DNA of 64,000 nucleotides from Burkholderia latens. GTDB lineage: Bacteria; Pseudomonadota; Gammaproteobacteria; Burkholderiales; Burkholderiaceae. Under the pieces are notes generated by a model. That model had not been told where the DNA came from, ran no database searches, and was given only the letters and a program-made list of their open reading frames with translations. The translations under genes and the position numbers were made by a program. Below, piece by piece: positions 29,629 through 40,559 of this stretch (the stretch's first letter is position 1; every line of letters begins with the position of its first letter). The stretch is taken from assembly GCF_001718795.1 (NCBI RefSeq), contig NZ_CP013438.1, forward strand, positions 2,046,001 through 2,110,000, read 5' to 3'.

Positions 29629-30285
29629 TCAGGTACGCCGGGTCACGCGTCGGACCAGGCGGTCGCCCGTGATTTGCACGGCCGAAACGAGTGCGATCAG
29701 GATCACGATCACGGTCGCCATGACGGTCGTGTCGAAGCGCTGATAACCGTAGCGGATCGCGAGATCGCCGAGTCCGCCCGCGCCGACGGCGCCCGCCATC
29801 GCGGTCGAGCCGATCAGCGCGACGACGGTGATCGTAAAGCCGCCCAGCATGCCGGGCAGCGCTTCCGGCAGCAGCACGTGCCATACGATGTGGCGTCGTT
29901 TCGCCCCCATCGCGAGCGCGGCCTCGATCAATCCGCGATCGACTTCGCGCAGGCTCACTTCGGCGATCCGTGCGAAGAACGGAATCGCGGCGATCGACAG
30001 CGGCACGACGGCCGCCCATACGCCGATCGTCGTGCCGATCAGGATGCGCGTGAACGGCAGCAGCGCGACGAGCAGGATGATGAACGGCGTCGAGCGGAAC
30101 ACATTGACGAGCGCGCCGAGCACCGTGTTCACGCCGCGCCGTTCGTAGATGCCGCCGGGCGCGGTCGTCACGAGAATCACCGCGAGCGGGATGCCGAGCA
30201 GCGCGGCAATCGCCGCGGATGCGGCAACCATCGACAGCGTGTCGCGGATCGCGTCGAGCAGTTCCGGCCACCAGAGCTCAAACAT
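29629..30285 (-). CDS. metI: MetI-like ABC transporter permease
   Basis: The 218-residue protein has five to six membrane helices. The EAA loop is [25 protein letters not shown], and [25 protein letters not shown] is the MetI hallmark. It overlaps metN by 8 nt. With MetN and the MetQ-like protein it should import a methionine-like or organosulfur compound. The gene name reflects the family; substrate here may not be methionine because two sulfur-type monooxygenases share the operon. Confidence 0.85.
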   Translation of the reverse strand: MFELWWPELLDAIRDTLSMVAASAAIAALLGIPLAVILVTTAPGGIYERRGVNTVLGALVNVFRSTPFIILLVALLPFTRILIGTTIGVWAAVVPLSIAAIPFFARIAEVSLREVDRGLIEAALAMGAKRRHIVWHVLLPEALPGMLGGFTITVVALIGSTAMAGAVGAGGLGDLAIRYGYQRFDTTVMATVIVILIALVSAVQITGDRLVRRVTRRT

Positions 30286-31471
30286 AGCCGAGCACCTCCG
30301 CACGGTTCGCATGCCGGCGCGCGCGTTCGAGCAATGCCGCAACGGCGCCGCGTGCATGCTCTGCACCGCCTGCGCTCGCGCCGGGCGCGGCCGCGATCAC
30401 GAGACGCCCCTGCGCATGCCCCTGAATCCGTTCGATTCCGCCGTGCAGGAATCGCACCGAGCCGCCGAGCGCCGCGGCAAGCGCGCCGACGTCCGGCTCG
30501 CCGCCGCTTTCGCCCGTATAACGCACGTCGAGCACGACGTGCGCGCCGTCGGGCAGCGGCGCGTGCTCGGGCAGCGGCTGCACGCGTGCGGCAAGTTCCG
30601 CAGGCAGATCGTGCACGAGCGTGCTCAGCAGCGCGCGCGTCGCACCATGACGGGGATCGCCGAAAACGCGCCAAACCGCGCCCGTTTCGACGACTTCACC
30701 TTGTTCGATCACCGCAACCGTGTCGCACACCGCGCGAATCACTTCCATCTCGTGCGTGATCAGCACGATCGTCAGCCCGAGGCGGCGATTGATGTCGGCG
30801 AGCAGCGCGAGGATCGACTGCGTCGTCTCGGGATCGAGCGCCGACGTCGCCTCGTCGCATAGCAGCACCTCCGGGTCGTGCACCAGCGCGCGTGCGATGC
30901 CGACGCGCTGCTTCTGGCCGCCGGACAGGCTTGCCGGATACGCATCGCGCTTCGCGGCGAGTCCGACGAGATCGAGCAGCGCATCGACCTTGCGCGTGCG
31001 CTCGGCCTTAGGGACGCCCGCGATCTTCAGCGGCAATGCGACGTTCTCGAACACCGTTTTCGCGTGCAGCAGGTTGAAATGCTGGAACACCATGCCGGTG
31101 CGGCGACGCAGTGCGACGAGCCCGTTCTCGTCTAACGTGCCGACATCGATGCCGTGCACGCGCACGCTGCCCGAGCTCGGTCGCTCGAGGCCGTTGACGA
31201 GCCGCAGCAGCGTCGACTTGCCGGCACCGCTGCGGCCGATGATGCCGAACACCTCGCCGCGCCGCACGTCGAGCGTCACGTCGCGCAGCGCGGCGGCCTG
31301 CCCGTGCGGCGTCGCGAATACCTTGCCGACGTGCGCGAACGACACGGCGGCGGCGCCGTCGGCGCGCGCGGCCGCTTCGTCATGTGCCGCCGGCGCGCCG
31401 GCGTCCACGGCCGCGCCGACCCGCACGGCCGATGCGTCGACGAAACCCAGCGTATCGAACAATTGCGTCAT
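30278..31471 (-). CDS. metN: MetN-like ABC transporter ATP-binding protein
   Basis: The 397-residue protein has an unusually long Ala-rich N-terminal extension (about 40 residues) before the ABC domain. Walker A is GRSGAGKST, the signature [15 protein letters not shown], and Walker [13 protein letters not shown]. The C-terminal 100 residues ([32 protein letters not shown]) form a NIL-like domain, which in MetN senses methionine and inhibits transport. The gene follows the LLM monooxygenase by 18 nt and overlaps metI. An alternative start at an internal Met is possible but the frame is continuous. Confidence 0.87.
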   Translation of the reverse strand: MTQLFDTLGFVDASAVRVGAAVDAGAPAAHDEAAARADGAAAVSFAHVGKVFATPHGQAAALRDVTLDVRRGEVFGIIGRSGAGKSTLLRLVNGLERPSSGSVRVHGIDVGTLDENGLVALRRRTGMVFQHFNLLHAKTVFENVALPLKIAGVPKAERTRKVDALLDLVGLAAKRDAYPASLSGGQKQRVGIARALVHDPEVLLCDEATSALDPETTQSILALLADINRRLGLTIVLITHEMEVIRAVCDTVAVIEQGEVVETGAVWRVFGDPRHGATRALLSTLVHDLPAELAARVQPLPEHAPLPDGAHVVLDVRYTGESGGEPDVGALAAALGGSVRFLHGGIERIQGHAQGRLVIAAAPGASAGGAEHARGAVAALLERARRHANRAEVLGYV

Positions 31472-31489
31472 CGCTTCGCTCCGTCACGT

Positions 31490-32908
31490 TCACGCATGCG
31501 CAGGGTGCGCACGCTCGGTCGCCAACGCGGCGGTCGGCCGATACTGCGCGCCCGTATGCCAGGCCGGCAGCCGCGCGCCGGCGCCGAACAGCTTCTCGCG
31601 CAACGTCGGCGCGGCGTCGTAGTCTTCCTTGTAGACGCCACGGTTCTGCAGTTCGGGCACGACCCAGTCGACGAAATCCTCGAACGACTCGGGCATCACA
31701 GTGCGTGTCAGGTTGAAGCCGTCGATGCCGGTTTCATCGATCCACGACTGCAGTTCGTCCGCGACCTGCGACGGCGAACCGACGATCGGCGCATAGCGGC
31801 CGCCAAGCGACATCTGTTCGAGCATCCGGCGCACGGTCCACGTGCCGGTCGTGCTCTTCTTCGAAATCGCGTCGACGGCCGACTGGATCGAATCGGTCTT
31901 CACGTACGAGATCGGCTCGTCGAGGCCGTACTTCGCGAAGTCGATGCCGGTCGAGCTCGCGAAATGCGCGAGGCCCGCTTCCGGGCTTGCATGGCGCCGG
32001 TATTCGTCGAACTTCTCGCGCGCGAGCGTTTCGGTCTCGGCGGTCACGACGCTCACGCCGGCGAAGATCCTGATCGACGCCGGGTCGCGCCCCTGCCGCG
32101 CGGCGGCGGCCCGAATGTCGAGCACGGCCGCGCGCGCGGCGGCCTTGCTCTGCCCGTTCACGAACACACATTCCGCATGACGCGCCGCGAATTCGACGCC
32201 GCGCGCCGACGAACCGGCCTGGTACAGCACCGGCGTGCGCTGCAGCGAGGGTTCGCTCAGGTGGATCGCGTCTACCGAATAGAACGGCCCGTCGTGCTTC
32301 ACGCGCCGCACCTTGCCCGGCTGCGCGAACACGCGCGCGCGCGCGTCGCGGATCACCGCATCGTCGTCCCAGCTCTGTTCCCACAGCTTGTAGACGACGT
32401 CCATATAGTCGTCCGCGCGTTCGTAGCGGTCGTCGTGGCCGATCTGCTGCGCGAGGCCCATCCCGCGCGCGGCGCTGTCGAGATAACCGGTCACGATGTT
32501 CCAGCCGACGCGCCCCTTCGTCAGATGATCGAGCGTCGACATCCGGCGTGCGAACAGATACGGCGGCTCGTACGTCAGGTTCGCGGTCACGCCGAAGCCG
32601 AGATGCCGTGTGACCTGCGCCATCGCGGGCACGAGCAGCAGCGGATCGTTGACGGGCACCTGCACCGATTCGCGCAGCGCGACGTCAGGGCCGCCGCCGA
32701 ACACGTCGTACACGCCGACGATGTCCGCCAGAAAGATGCCGTCGAACTTGCCGCGCTCCAGCGTCCTTGCGAGATCGGCCCAGTAATCGAGATCGGTGTA
32801 ATGCGCGGAGCGGTCGCGCGGGTGCGTCCACAGCCCGTGATTGATGTGCCCGACGCAGTTCATGTTGAACGCGTTGAGCAGGATTTTCTTGCGGTTTGCG
32901 GTCGTCAT
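31490..32908 (-). CDS. NtaA/DmoA/DszA-type FMN-dependent monooxygenase
   Basis: The 472-residue protein is a luciferase-like (LLM) flavin monooxygenase. Hallmarks are KILLNAFNMNCVGHINHGLWTHP at the N-terminus, LARTLERGKFDGIFLADIVGVYD, RMSTLDHLTKGRVGWNIVTGYLDSAARGMG, and PVLYQAGSSARGVEFAARHAE. DszA, SnaA, NtaA and DmoA share these and cleave C-S or C-N bonds with FMNH2 and oxygen. The ATG at 32908 gives the family's usual N-terminus. It lies 11 nt after the MetQ-like gene. No flavin reductase is encoded nearby, so reduced flavin must come from elsewhere. Confidence 0.87.
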   Translation of the reverse strand: MTTANRKKILLNAFNMNCVGHINHGLWTHPRDRSAHYTDLDYWADLARTLERGKFDGIFLADIVGVYDVFGGGPDVALRESVQVPVNDPLLLVPAMAQVTRHLGFGVTANLTYEPPYLFARRMSTLDHLTKGRVGWNIVTGYLDSAARGMGLAQQIGHDDRYERADDYMDVVYKLWEQSWDDDAVIRDARARVFAQPGKVRRVKHDGPFYSVDAIHLSEPSLQRTPVLYQAGSSARGVEFAARHAECVFVNGQSKAAARAAVLDIRAAAARQGRDPASIRIFAGVSVVTAETETLAREKFDEYRRHASPEAGLAHFASSTGIDFAKYGLDEPISYVKTDSIQSAVDAISKKSTTGTWTVRRMLEQMSLGGRYAPIVGSPSQVADELQSWIDETGIDGFNLTRTVMPESFEDFVDWVVPELQNRGVYKEDYDAAPTLREKLFGAGARLPAWHTGAQYRPTAALATERAHPAHA

Positions 32909-32919
32909 GTCGCCCCCCG

Positions 32920-33759
32920 TCACCACGCGATCGCGTACAGCGACCCGAACGCGTTGTCGAGTGCACGGCGCACCGCCGGCGAGTGCTGGTAGATCGAAAT
33001 GAACTTGCGGATGCGCGGATCGTTCGCGCTCTCCGGCCGCACGACCCACTGGATCGCAAAGTTCTTGTTCTCCGTGCCGTCGAACAGCAGCGCGCTGTTC
33101 GGATCGGTCGTGCCGGCGAGCTTGATGAAGCTCGGATAGCCCTGCGCGAGGTCGACGTCGTCGAGCGAGCGCGCAAGCTGCGACGCCTCGAGCGCGATGA
33201 TCTTCAGGTGCTTCGGGTTGGACACGATGTCGTGCGTCGTCGCGCGATAATCGGCGCCCGGCGTCAGCGTGATGAGTCCCGCGCGCTGCAGCAGCAACAG
33301 CCCCCGACCGCCGTTCACCGGATCGTTCGCGATCGCGACGCGCGCGCCGTCCTTCAGCTCGGCAAAGCTCTTCACCTTCTTCGAATAGAGGCCGATCTTC
33401 ATGATCGTGCCCGGCGCGATCGAGATGAAGTTGTAGCCGCCCTGCTTCTTCGCGTTCTCGAGAAACGGAATGTGCTGAAAGTAGTTGACGTCGATGTCCC
33501 TGTTCGCGAGCGCGGCGTTCGGCGTATTCCAGTCGGTGAACTCGACGATCTTCACGTCGAGCCCCTGCTCCTTCGCCTCCTTCGCGGCGATCTTCAGCGC
33601 GTCGATCTGCGGGCTGGTCGAGATGCCGACCTTCAGCGGCGCGGTGTCGGCGCGCGCGGCGTTCAGCAGCGCGACGCCGAGCAGCGTGGCCGCCAGTACG
33701 CGCGCGAGCGTCGCGAACCGGCGGAGCGAAAAGCGGGCGGAAAAAACGGGATGCAGCAT
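32920..33759 (-). CDS. MetQ/NlpA-like substrate-binding protein
   Basis: The 279-residue protein has a signal peptide (VLAATLLGVALLNAARA), with no lipobox cysteine, so it is likely free in the periplasm. LKVGISTSPQIDALKIAAKEAKEQGLDVKIVEFTDWNTPNAAL and YFQHIPFLENAKKQGG fit the NlpA/MetQ family. It should deliver ligand to MetN-MetI. The ATG at 33759 follows an AGGAGAG site. It opens a six-gene minus-strand operon ending at 27494. MetQ homologs in sulfur-scavenging operons often bind organosulfur ligands other than methionine. Confidence 0.85.
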   Translation of the reverse strand: MLHPVFSARFSLRRFATLARVLAATLLGVALLNAARADTAPLKVGISTSPQIDALKIAAKEAKEQGLDVKIVEFTDWNTPNAALANRDIDVNYFQHIPFLENAKKQGGYNFISIAPGTIMKIGLYSKKVKSFAELKDGARVAIANDPVNGGRGLLLLQRAGLITLTPGADYRATTHDIVSNPKHLKIIALEASQLARSLDDVDLAQGYPSFIKLAGTTDPNSALLFDGTENKNFAIQWVVRPESANDPRIRKFISIYQHSPAVRRALDNAFGSLYAIAW

Positions 33760-33968
33760 CGGAACCACTCTCCTGTCCAAAGACGGTATCGACGGATGAG
33801 CGACGCCGCGGCGAACGCGCGGGCGTTCTCCGGACAGTCGTCGTCGCATCGGAAAAGGATCAGCCGATGATAGTGAGCGGCGGCAGGGCGGTCTACGAAG
33901 CGATTGTGCGAAGAAAATCGCGTGCGGCGATATGGCGCGCGGATCAGCGCAGGGACGGTGCGACGGCC
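33760..33968. other. Upstream region of the sulfur operon
   Basis: This stretch contains no gene. It leads into the two palindromes that belong, by position, to the sigma-54 promoter on the other strand. A promoter for the sulfur operon should lie here, but no clear -35/-10 pair is seen. Confidence 0.35.
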
Positions 33969-34000
33969 GGCGGCCAGGCCGAAATCTCGGCCTGGCTGCC
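33969..34000. promoter_or_regulatory. Upstream activator-like palindrome 1
   Basis: A 14-bp inverted repeat (one G.T pair) is centred at 33984.5 on an AATC loop. The central GCCAGGCCGA/TCGGCCTGGC arms are perfect. The core CCGAAATCTCGG recurs exactly 31 bp to the right. It is about 149 bp upstream of the expected sigma-54 start point, where DctD/NtrC-type activators bind. Confidence 0.6.
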
Positions 34001-34009
34001 GCGCGAATT

Positions 34010-34025
34010 CCGAAATCTCGGCCTG
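34010..34025. promoter_or_regulatory. Upstream activator-like palindrome 2
   Basis: CCGAAATCTCGGCCTG is identical to 16 nt of palindrome 1. Its palindromic core CCGA-AATC-TCGG is centred at 34015.5, 31 bp (about three helical turns) from the first. This puts both copies on the same DNA face. Confidence 0.6.
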
Positions 34026-34106
34026 CCGCCCGCGGCAACCTTTTCCGCAGACGAAACAAATCCGTTATGAATCAATGCACTAAAAATATTCCGGCTGGCC
34101 GGATTT

Positions 34107-34123
34107 CTGGCATGGGGGTTGCG
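34107..34123 (+). promoter_or_regulatory. Sigma-54 (-24/-12) promoter
   Basis: CTGGCATGGGGGTTGCG matches the RpoN consensus YTGGCACGrNNNTTGCW. The invariant GG (34109-34110) and GC (34121-34122) are 10 nt apart, as required. Transcription should start near 34133, ahead of the hydroxycarboxylate transporter gene. The downstream DctD-type protein carries GAFTGA, the sigma-54 contact motif. Confidence 0.85.
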
Positions 34124-34184
34124 TAATAGACGGCACACGATGCCGCGAAGCGATGCAGGCATTCCATACATCAGGAGACACGTC

Positions 34185-35549
34185 TTGCAGACCTCTATCC
34201 ATACCCCAACCCGACCCGAGGCCGTTGCAGAAGCCGGTCCAGTCGCGCGCGAACGCTTCTGGCCGCACGGCTGGTGGAAGCTGATGGAAATTCGCATCGG
34301 CATCATTCCGTTGCCGGTCTACGTGATCCTGTTCGGGCTGATCGTCGGGTTTGCCGTTACGGGCAAGGTGCCCGGCGAGATCTCGATGGCGATCGCGGTG
34401 CTCGCATTCTTCGGCTTCACGTGCGCGGAACTCGGCAAGCGCCTGCCGCTCCTGCGCAACATCGGCGCGGCCGCGATCTTCGCGACCTTCGTGCCGTCCG
34501 CGCTGACCTACTACCACGTGCTGCCGAAGCCGGTGCTGAACCTGACGGTCGAGTTCACGAAGTCGACGAACTTCCTGTACCTGTTCATCGCGTCGATCAT
34601 CGTCGGCAGCATCCTGAGCATGGACCGTCGCGTGCTGATCCAGGGCTTCGTGAAGATCTTCATTCCGCTCGCCGCCGGATCGGTCGCGGCCGCGATCGTC
34701 GGCACCGCGGTCGGCACCGCGCTCGGCCTCGGCGCGCGCCACACGCTGCTGTACATCGTCGTGCCGATCATGGCCGGCGGTGTCGGCGAAGGCGCGATTC
34801 CGCTGTCGATCGGCTATTCGGAACTGATGCACCTGCCGCAGGGCGAGATGTTCGCGATGGTGCTGCCGCCGGTGATGCTCGGCAGCCTGACCGCGATCAT
34901 CCTGTCGGGCGCGCTCGACATGCTCGGCAAGCGCCTGCCGCATCTGACCGGCAACGGCCGCCTGCAGGTCGGCGAAAGCGGCGACATGGCGCCGGAAAGC
35001 GAGGAAATCCGCGGCCACGTCGACGTCACGCACATCGCCGGCGCCGGCATCACGGCGATCACGCTGTACCTCGTCGGCCTGATGGCGCACAAGCTGTTCG
35101 GCCTTCCCGCGCCGGTCGCAATGCTGTTCCTCGCGGTGCTCGTGAAGCTCGCACGGGCGGTGTCGCCGCCGCTGCAGGAAGGCGCGTTCGTCGTCTACAA
35201 GTTCTTCTCGACGGCCGTCACGTATCCGCTGCTGTTTGCGATCGGTGTCGCGATGACGCCGTGGGACAAGCTGACCGCCGCATTCACGATCGTCAACGTG
35301 GTCACGATCGTGTCGACCGTCGCGACGCTGATGGGCACCGGTTTCGTGGTCGGCCGCCTGCTGAAGATGTACCCTATCGACACCGCAATCGTGAACGCCT
35401 GCCACAGTGGCCAGGGCGGCACCGGAGACGTCGCGATCCTGACCGCCGCGAACCGGATGCAGCTGATGCCGTTCGCGCAGATCGCCACCCGCATCGGCGG
35501 CGCGATCGTCGTCACGGTGACGCTGATCCTGGTCGCGCACTTCGGATAA
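34185..35549 (+). CDS. 2-hydroxycarboxylate transporter (2HCT family)
   Basis: The 454-residue protein has about 11 membrane helices. Two signature re-entrant loops are visible: GGVGEGAIPLSIGYSE and HSGQGGTGDVAILTAANRMQLMPF, the GGxG motifs of CitS/MleP/MaeN. It should import citrate, malate or a similar acid with Na+ or H+. I choose a TTG start at 34185, with AGGAG at 34173-34177 (7 nt spacing); the ATG at 34140 lacks a ribosome site and would leave almost no leader after the sigma-54 start point. The downstream DctB/DctD-type pair very likely controls it. Confidence 0.82.
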   Translation: MQTSIHTPTRPEAVAEAGPVARERFWPHGWWKLMEIRIGIIPLPVYVILFGLIVGFAVTGKVPGEISMAIAVLAFFGFTCAELGKRLPLLRNIGAAAIFATFVPSALTYYHVLPKPVLNLTVEFTKSTNFLYLFIASIIVGSILSMDRRVLIQGFVKIFIPLAAGSVAAAIVGTAVGTALGLGARHTLLYIVVPIMAGGVGEGAIPLSIGYSELMHLPQGEMFAMVLPPVMLGSLTAIILSGALDMLGKRLPHLTGNGRLQVGESGDMAPESEEIRGHVDVTHIAGAGITAITLYLVGLMAHKLFGLPAPVAMLFLAVLVKLARAVSPPLQEGAFVVYKFFSTAVTYPLLFAIGVAMTPWDKLTAAFTIVNVVTIVSTVATLMGTGFVVGRLLKMYPIDTAIVNACHSGQGGTGDVAILTAANRMQLMPFAQIATRIGGAIVVTVTLILVAHFG

Positions 35550-35722
35550 CGCACGGCCGCGCGCATCGTCGCGCACGCTGCTTCGCACGCGCCGCCGCCG
35601 GTTCAGCCGGTGCGCGGCGCGTGTCGTTGCGGCGCGCGGTGGCTGACCGGTTGCGGTGGCTCACCGGCCGCGGGGACGGCCCGTAGCGGCGGGAGATGGC
35701 GGCCGGCCGATAGCGGGCTTCG

Positions 35723-37598
35723 ATGAGGGCGAACGTGCAGAAGAGCTTCAAGGGAATCCCGTGGTGGGGTTGGGCGGCAGCGGCCGTGCTGTATGTCGGC
35801 GTGGCCGGCGCGGCCGTCGATTTCGCGTGGGAGCGAGCGATCGATGCGCTCGAGGAAACCGGCGCGCACCGGCTCGACCTGTATGCGTCGAGCCTGAAAA
35901 GCGAGCTCGGGCGCTTCGAGATCCTGCCCGGCCTGGTCGCGCGGCAGGACAGCGTGCGCGCATTGCTGAAGGCCGCGCCGCACGACGCCCCCGAACTCGT
36001 GCATTCGGTCGATACCTATCTGGAAGCCGTGAACCGCGACGCCGGCAGCGGCGCGGTCGACGTGATCGACCTGCACGGCGAAGTGATCGCCGCGAGCAAC
36101 TGGAACGAGACGATCAGCTTCGTCGGCACCAACGTGTCGTACCGTCCGTACTTCAAGGACGCGCTCGCGCGCGGCAGCGGCCGCTTCTTCGGAATCGGCA
36201 CCAACACGGGCGTGCCCGGCGTCTATTTCGCGAGCGCGGTGCGCGACGACGGCGTGCCGGTCGGCGCGGCCGCGGTGAAAATCAGCGTCGATCCGCTGGA
36301 ATCCGCTTGGCGCGCGCCGGGCGTCGCCGCGATGGTGGTCGACAGCAACGGCGTGATCGTGATCTCGACCGAGCCCGCGTGGAAGTTCACCGCGCTGCGG
36401 CCGATCACCGCGCAGCAGCAGCGCGACATCCAGGCGTCGCGCCAGTATGCGGGCCGCACGGTGGACGTGCTGCCGTATCGCCGCATCGGCGATCGCGGCG
36501 CCGCCGCGTGGTTCGGCACGTTCCCGGATACGCGCCACGCGGGTCGCAGCACACGCTATCTGGTGATGTCGCGCCCCGCGCCGCAGGCCGGCGATTCGCT
36601 GATGGTGCTGCTCGACATCGCCGGCGCGCGGCGCCAGCAGCAGACCGCGTTCGTGTTCGTCACCGGCGCGTTCCTGATTGCCGCGCTGCTGGTCGGCTAC
36701 GCGATCCAGCGCCGCCGGGCGATCGTCGCGCGGCTGAACGCGCAGGACGCGCTGCGCCGCGCGAACGACCGGCTCGAGCTGACCGTCGCGCAGCGCACGG
36801 CCGCGCTGACCGCCGCGAACGAGCGGATGCAACGCGAGATCGTCGAGCGCGAACGCACCGAGCAACGGCTGCGCGATTCGCAGCAGGAAGTCGTGCACGC
36901 GGGCAAGCTCGCGGTGCTCGGGCAGATGGCAGCCGGTCTCACGCACGAGCTGAACCAGCCGCTCGTCGCGATCCGCACGCTGTGCGACAACGCGCGCACG
37001 TTCTTCGAGCGCGGGCAGCCGGCGCCGGCGTACGCGAATCTCGAACGGATCGGCAAGCTCGTCGACAGCATGGCCGTGCTCACCGGCGAGCTGAAGACGT
37101 TTGCACGCAAGCCCGACGTCGAGCGCGTCGCGGTATCGCTGAACGAAGCCGTCGCGCACGCGCGGCTCATCTACGATGCGCGCATCCGCGACGAAGGCGT
37201 GCAGCTCGACGTGAACATCGCGCCCGGCACGACAGTGTCCGCGGAATCGAGCCAGCTGCAGCAGGTGATCGTGAACCTGCTCGGCAACGCGCTCGACGCG
37301 GTGCACGACGCGCCGCTGCGGCGCATCGTCATCGAGGCGGCCGACGCCGACGAAACCGGCCGCATACGCTTGAGCGTCGCAGACAGCGGCGCCGGCATCG
37401 CGCCCGACGTGCTGCCGCACCTGTTCGAGCCGTTCGTGACCACCAAGCCGCGCGGCCAGGGGCTCGGGCTCGGCCTCGCGATCACGTCGCGCATCGTCGA
37501 GGCGTTCGGCGCGAAGATCGCCGCGACGAACCGTGACGAAGGCGGCGCGGAGTTCACCATCGAATTCGCGGCGGCGACGCCGCAACAAAGGACAGAGC

Positions 37599-37609
<11 letters not shown>
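35723..37609 (+). CDS. DctB-type C4-dicarboxylate sensor histidine kinase
   Basis: The 628-residue membrane kinase has helix 1 at about 15-33, a periplasmic double-PAS/Cache sensor at about 35-305, and helix 2 at about 309-328. NVSYRPYFKDAL (138-148) is the ligand-site motif seen in DctB. A coiled region (340-390) leads to HisKA with H408 in GLTHELNQP, then N-box QVIVNLLGNALDAV, G1 DSGAGI, and G2 GQGLGLGLAI. It should sense a dicarboxylate or hydroxy-acid and phosphorylate the downstream DctD-type regulator. The two genes overlap by 11 nt. It follows the transporter gene by 173 nt. Confidence 0.88.
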
Positions 37610-38960
<1,351 letters not shown>

Positions 38961-38985
38961 CGCGAACGAGAACACGCATACCGGC

Positions 38986-39315
38986 ATGGATCGCATCGAC
39001 ATCACCGAACGCGGCCGCATCGACGGCCACCTGATCCGCGGCGTCACGCGCGCGCAGAAGACCTTCCGCCCGAGCGACTGGCCCGAACGGCTCGCGGGCG
39101 TGATCACGCTGTTCGTCGGCGAACGCCGGCCCGGCTATCCGTGTGCGCTGTCGCGGCTCGCAATGCCGGTCGTCGACGGCGGCGTCAAATGCCTGTTCGT
39201 GTCCGACGAACTGCGCGAAGTCTGTGCCGATGCGTTCGATTTCGCGATGCAGTTCGCGGCCGACAACGATCTTGCGGTCGAGCTTCGGACCGCGCCGGCG
39301 CTCGCGGTGCGGTAA
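38986..39315 (+). CDS. DUF3579 family protein
   Basis: The 109-residue protein is compact, with no signal peptide or membrane helix. RIDGHLIRGVTRAQKTFRPSDWPERLAGVITLFVGERRPGYPCALSRLAMPVVDGGVKCLFVSDEL is, as I recall it, the DUF3579 pattern from beta-proteobacteria (moderate certainty). Function is unknown. It follows the DctD-type gene by 25 nt and could share its transcript. A GGCCGC/GCGGCC hairpin (39321-39339) with a T-rich tail follows the stop codon. Confidence 0.72.
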   Translation: MDRIDITERGRIDGHLIRGVTRAQKTFRPSDWPERLAGVITLFVGERRPGYPCALSRLAMPVVDGGVKCLFVSDELREVCADAFDFAMQFAADNDLAVELRTAPALAVR

Positions 39316-39320
39316 TGCGC

Positions 39321-39339
39321 CGGCCGCGCTCGGCGGCCG
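39321..39339 (+). terminator. Probable terminator after the DUF3579 gene
   Basis: CGGCCGC-GCTCG-GCGGCCG forms a 7-bp stem followed 10 nt later by TTTT. It is a weaker candidate since the T-run is displaced. Confidence 0.45.
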
Positions 39340-39584
39340 CCCCTTCGCCTTTTCCCGCTTCCCCGCCGCTTCGACGCGCGATTGCGCGGGTGTCCGCCCG
39401 TGCCGTACGTCGCACCATCAATCGTCAGACGATTGAAAGACTCGCCCGGTCGCCTCGCCACGACAAGGCTTTCCGGCCGATCCATCAATAAAATTGATCG
39501 TCACGATGAAAATTATGCGTTTTCCTCGCAGCTCGCCGTCAGGCATAGTTGCGGCGTGATGACGCACCCAATGAGTTTTCAGTC

Positions 39585-40436
39585 ATGAACATGCGAATCG
39601 AGCCTTCGGTGCTCGCGAACCCCGACCTGCAATTTGCGACGCTTTCGTCAGGCATCAGCCTGCCGTATGTCGAGCGGGGCAGCGGCGCGCCGATGGTGTT
39701 CGTGCACGGGTCGTTGTGCGATTACCGCTACTGGGATCCGCAACTCGCATCGCTGTCGGATCACTACCGCTGCATCGCGCCGAGCCTCAGCCACTACTGG
39801 CCGGCGGTCGAAGCAGGCATCCAGGACGAGTTCAGCTGGCAAAACCACGTCGACGAACTCGCTGAATTCATCGACGCACTCGATCTCGGCCCCGTGCATC
39901 TCGTCGGCCATTCGCGCGGCGGCAACGTCGCGTTCAACGTCGCGCGCCAGCATCCGCACCTCGTCGACACGCTGACGCTCGCCGATCCGGGCGGCCCGCT
40001 GCAACAGCCGGGCGTGCGCGAAGCCGCGCTGCCGGCCGCCGCGATCGCGCTGCGCACGAAGGCCGTGAACCTGATCGATCAGGGCGACGTCGAAGCGGGC
40101 CTCGAAATGTTCGTCGACTCGGTGAGCCTGCCGGGCGCGTGGAAAAAGAGCACGTCCCGCTTCCGCACGATGGCGATCGACAACGCAAGCACGCTGCCGA
40201 AGCAACTGCGCGATCCGCTGCCCGCGTATTCGCAGCAGGCCGCGGCGGATATCGCATGCCGCACGCTGCTGATCGACGGCCAGCGCAGCCCGAAGATGTT
40301 CCGCCACAACGTCGATACGTTGTCGCAGTGGATCGGCGATGCGCAACGGCAGACCGTCGCAGGCGCATCGCACGGGATGAACGCGGCGAGCCCCGCGGTG
40401 TTCAACCGTTACGTGCACGAGTTCGTCGCTGCGTAA
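39585..40436 (+). CDS. Alpha/beta hydrolase
   Basis: The 283-residue protein shows the fold: oxyanion motif VFVHGSLCDYRYW, nucleophile elbow GHSRGG (serine), acid region in TLLIDGQRSP, and C-terminal histidine in GASHGMN. It resembles carboxylesterases or small-molecule hydrolases with a cap domain. Start ATG at 39585 or 39591; neither has a clear ribosome site. The 5' region is AT-richer (AAAATTGATCGTCACGATG), which likely contains the promoter. No substrate can be named; it converges on the ceo efflux operon. Confidence 0.82.
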   Translation: MNMRIEPSVLANPDLQFATLSSGISLPYVERGSGAPMVFVHGSLCDYRYWDPQLASLSDHYRCIAPSLSHYWPAVEAGIQDEFSWQNHVDELAEFIDALDLGPVHLVGHSRGGNVAFNVARQHPHLVDTLTLADPGGPLQQPGVREAALPAAAIALRTKAVNLIDQGDVEAGLEMFVDSVSLPGAWKKSTSRFRTMAIDNASTLPKQLRDPLPAYSQQAAADIACRTLLIDGQRSPKMFRHNVDTLSQWIGDAQRQTVAGASHGMNAASPAVFNRYVHEFVAA

Positions 40437-40559
40437 CGTTCGCGGGCGGCATGCGCACCGCCCGTTACCGCAAGTCCCTTTTCTGCACGATGCGATACGC
40501 GGTGTTGCTCGCGGAGCGCGCCACCGAACATCCTGAGTTGCCTCCGGAGTCGCACACGT

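Noticed and set aside
33969-34025. Repeated palindromes read as a transcription terminator
   Set aside because: No T-run on either strand, the core is duplicated at a 31-bp spacing, and a sigma-54 promoter lies at enhancer distance; an activator site fits better.
34080-35588. A 502-codon minus-strand frame opposite the 2HCT transporter
   Set aside because: Asp/Arg/His-rich antisense translation with no domain.
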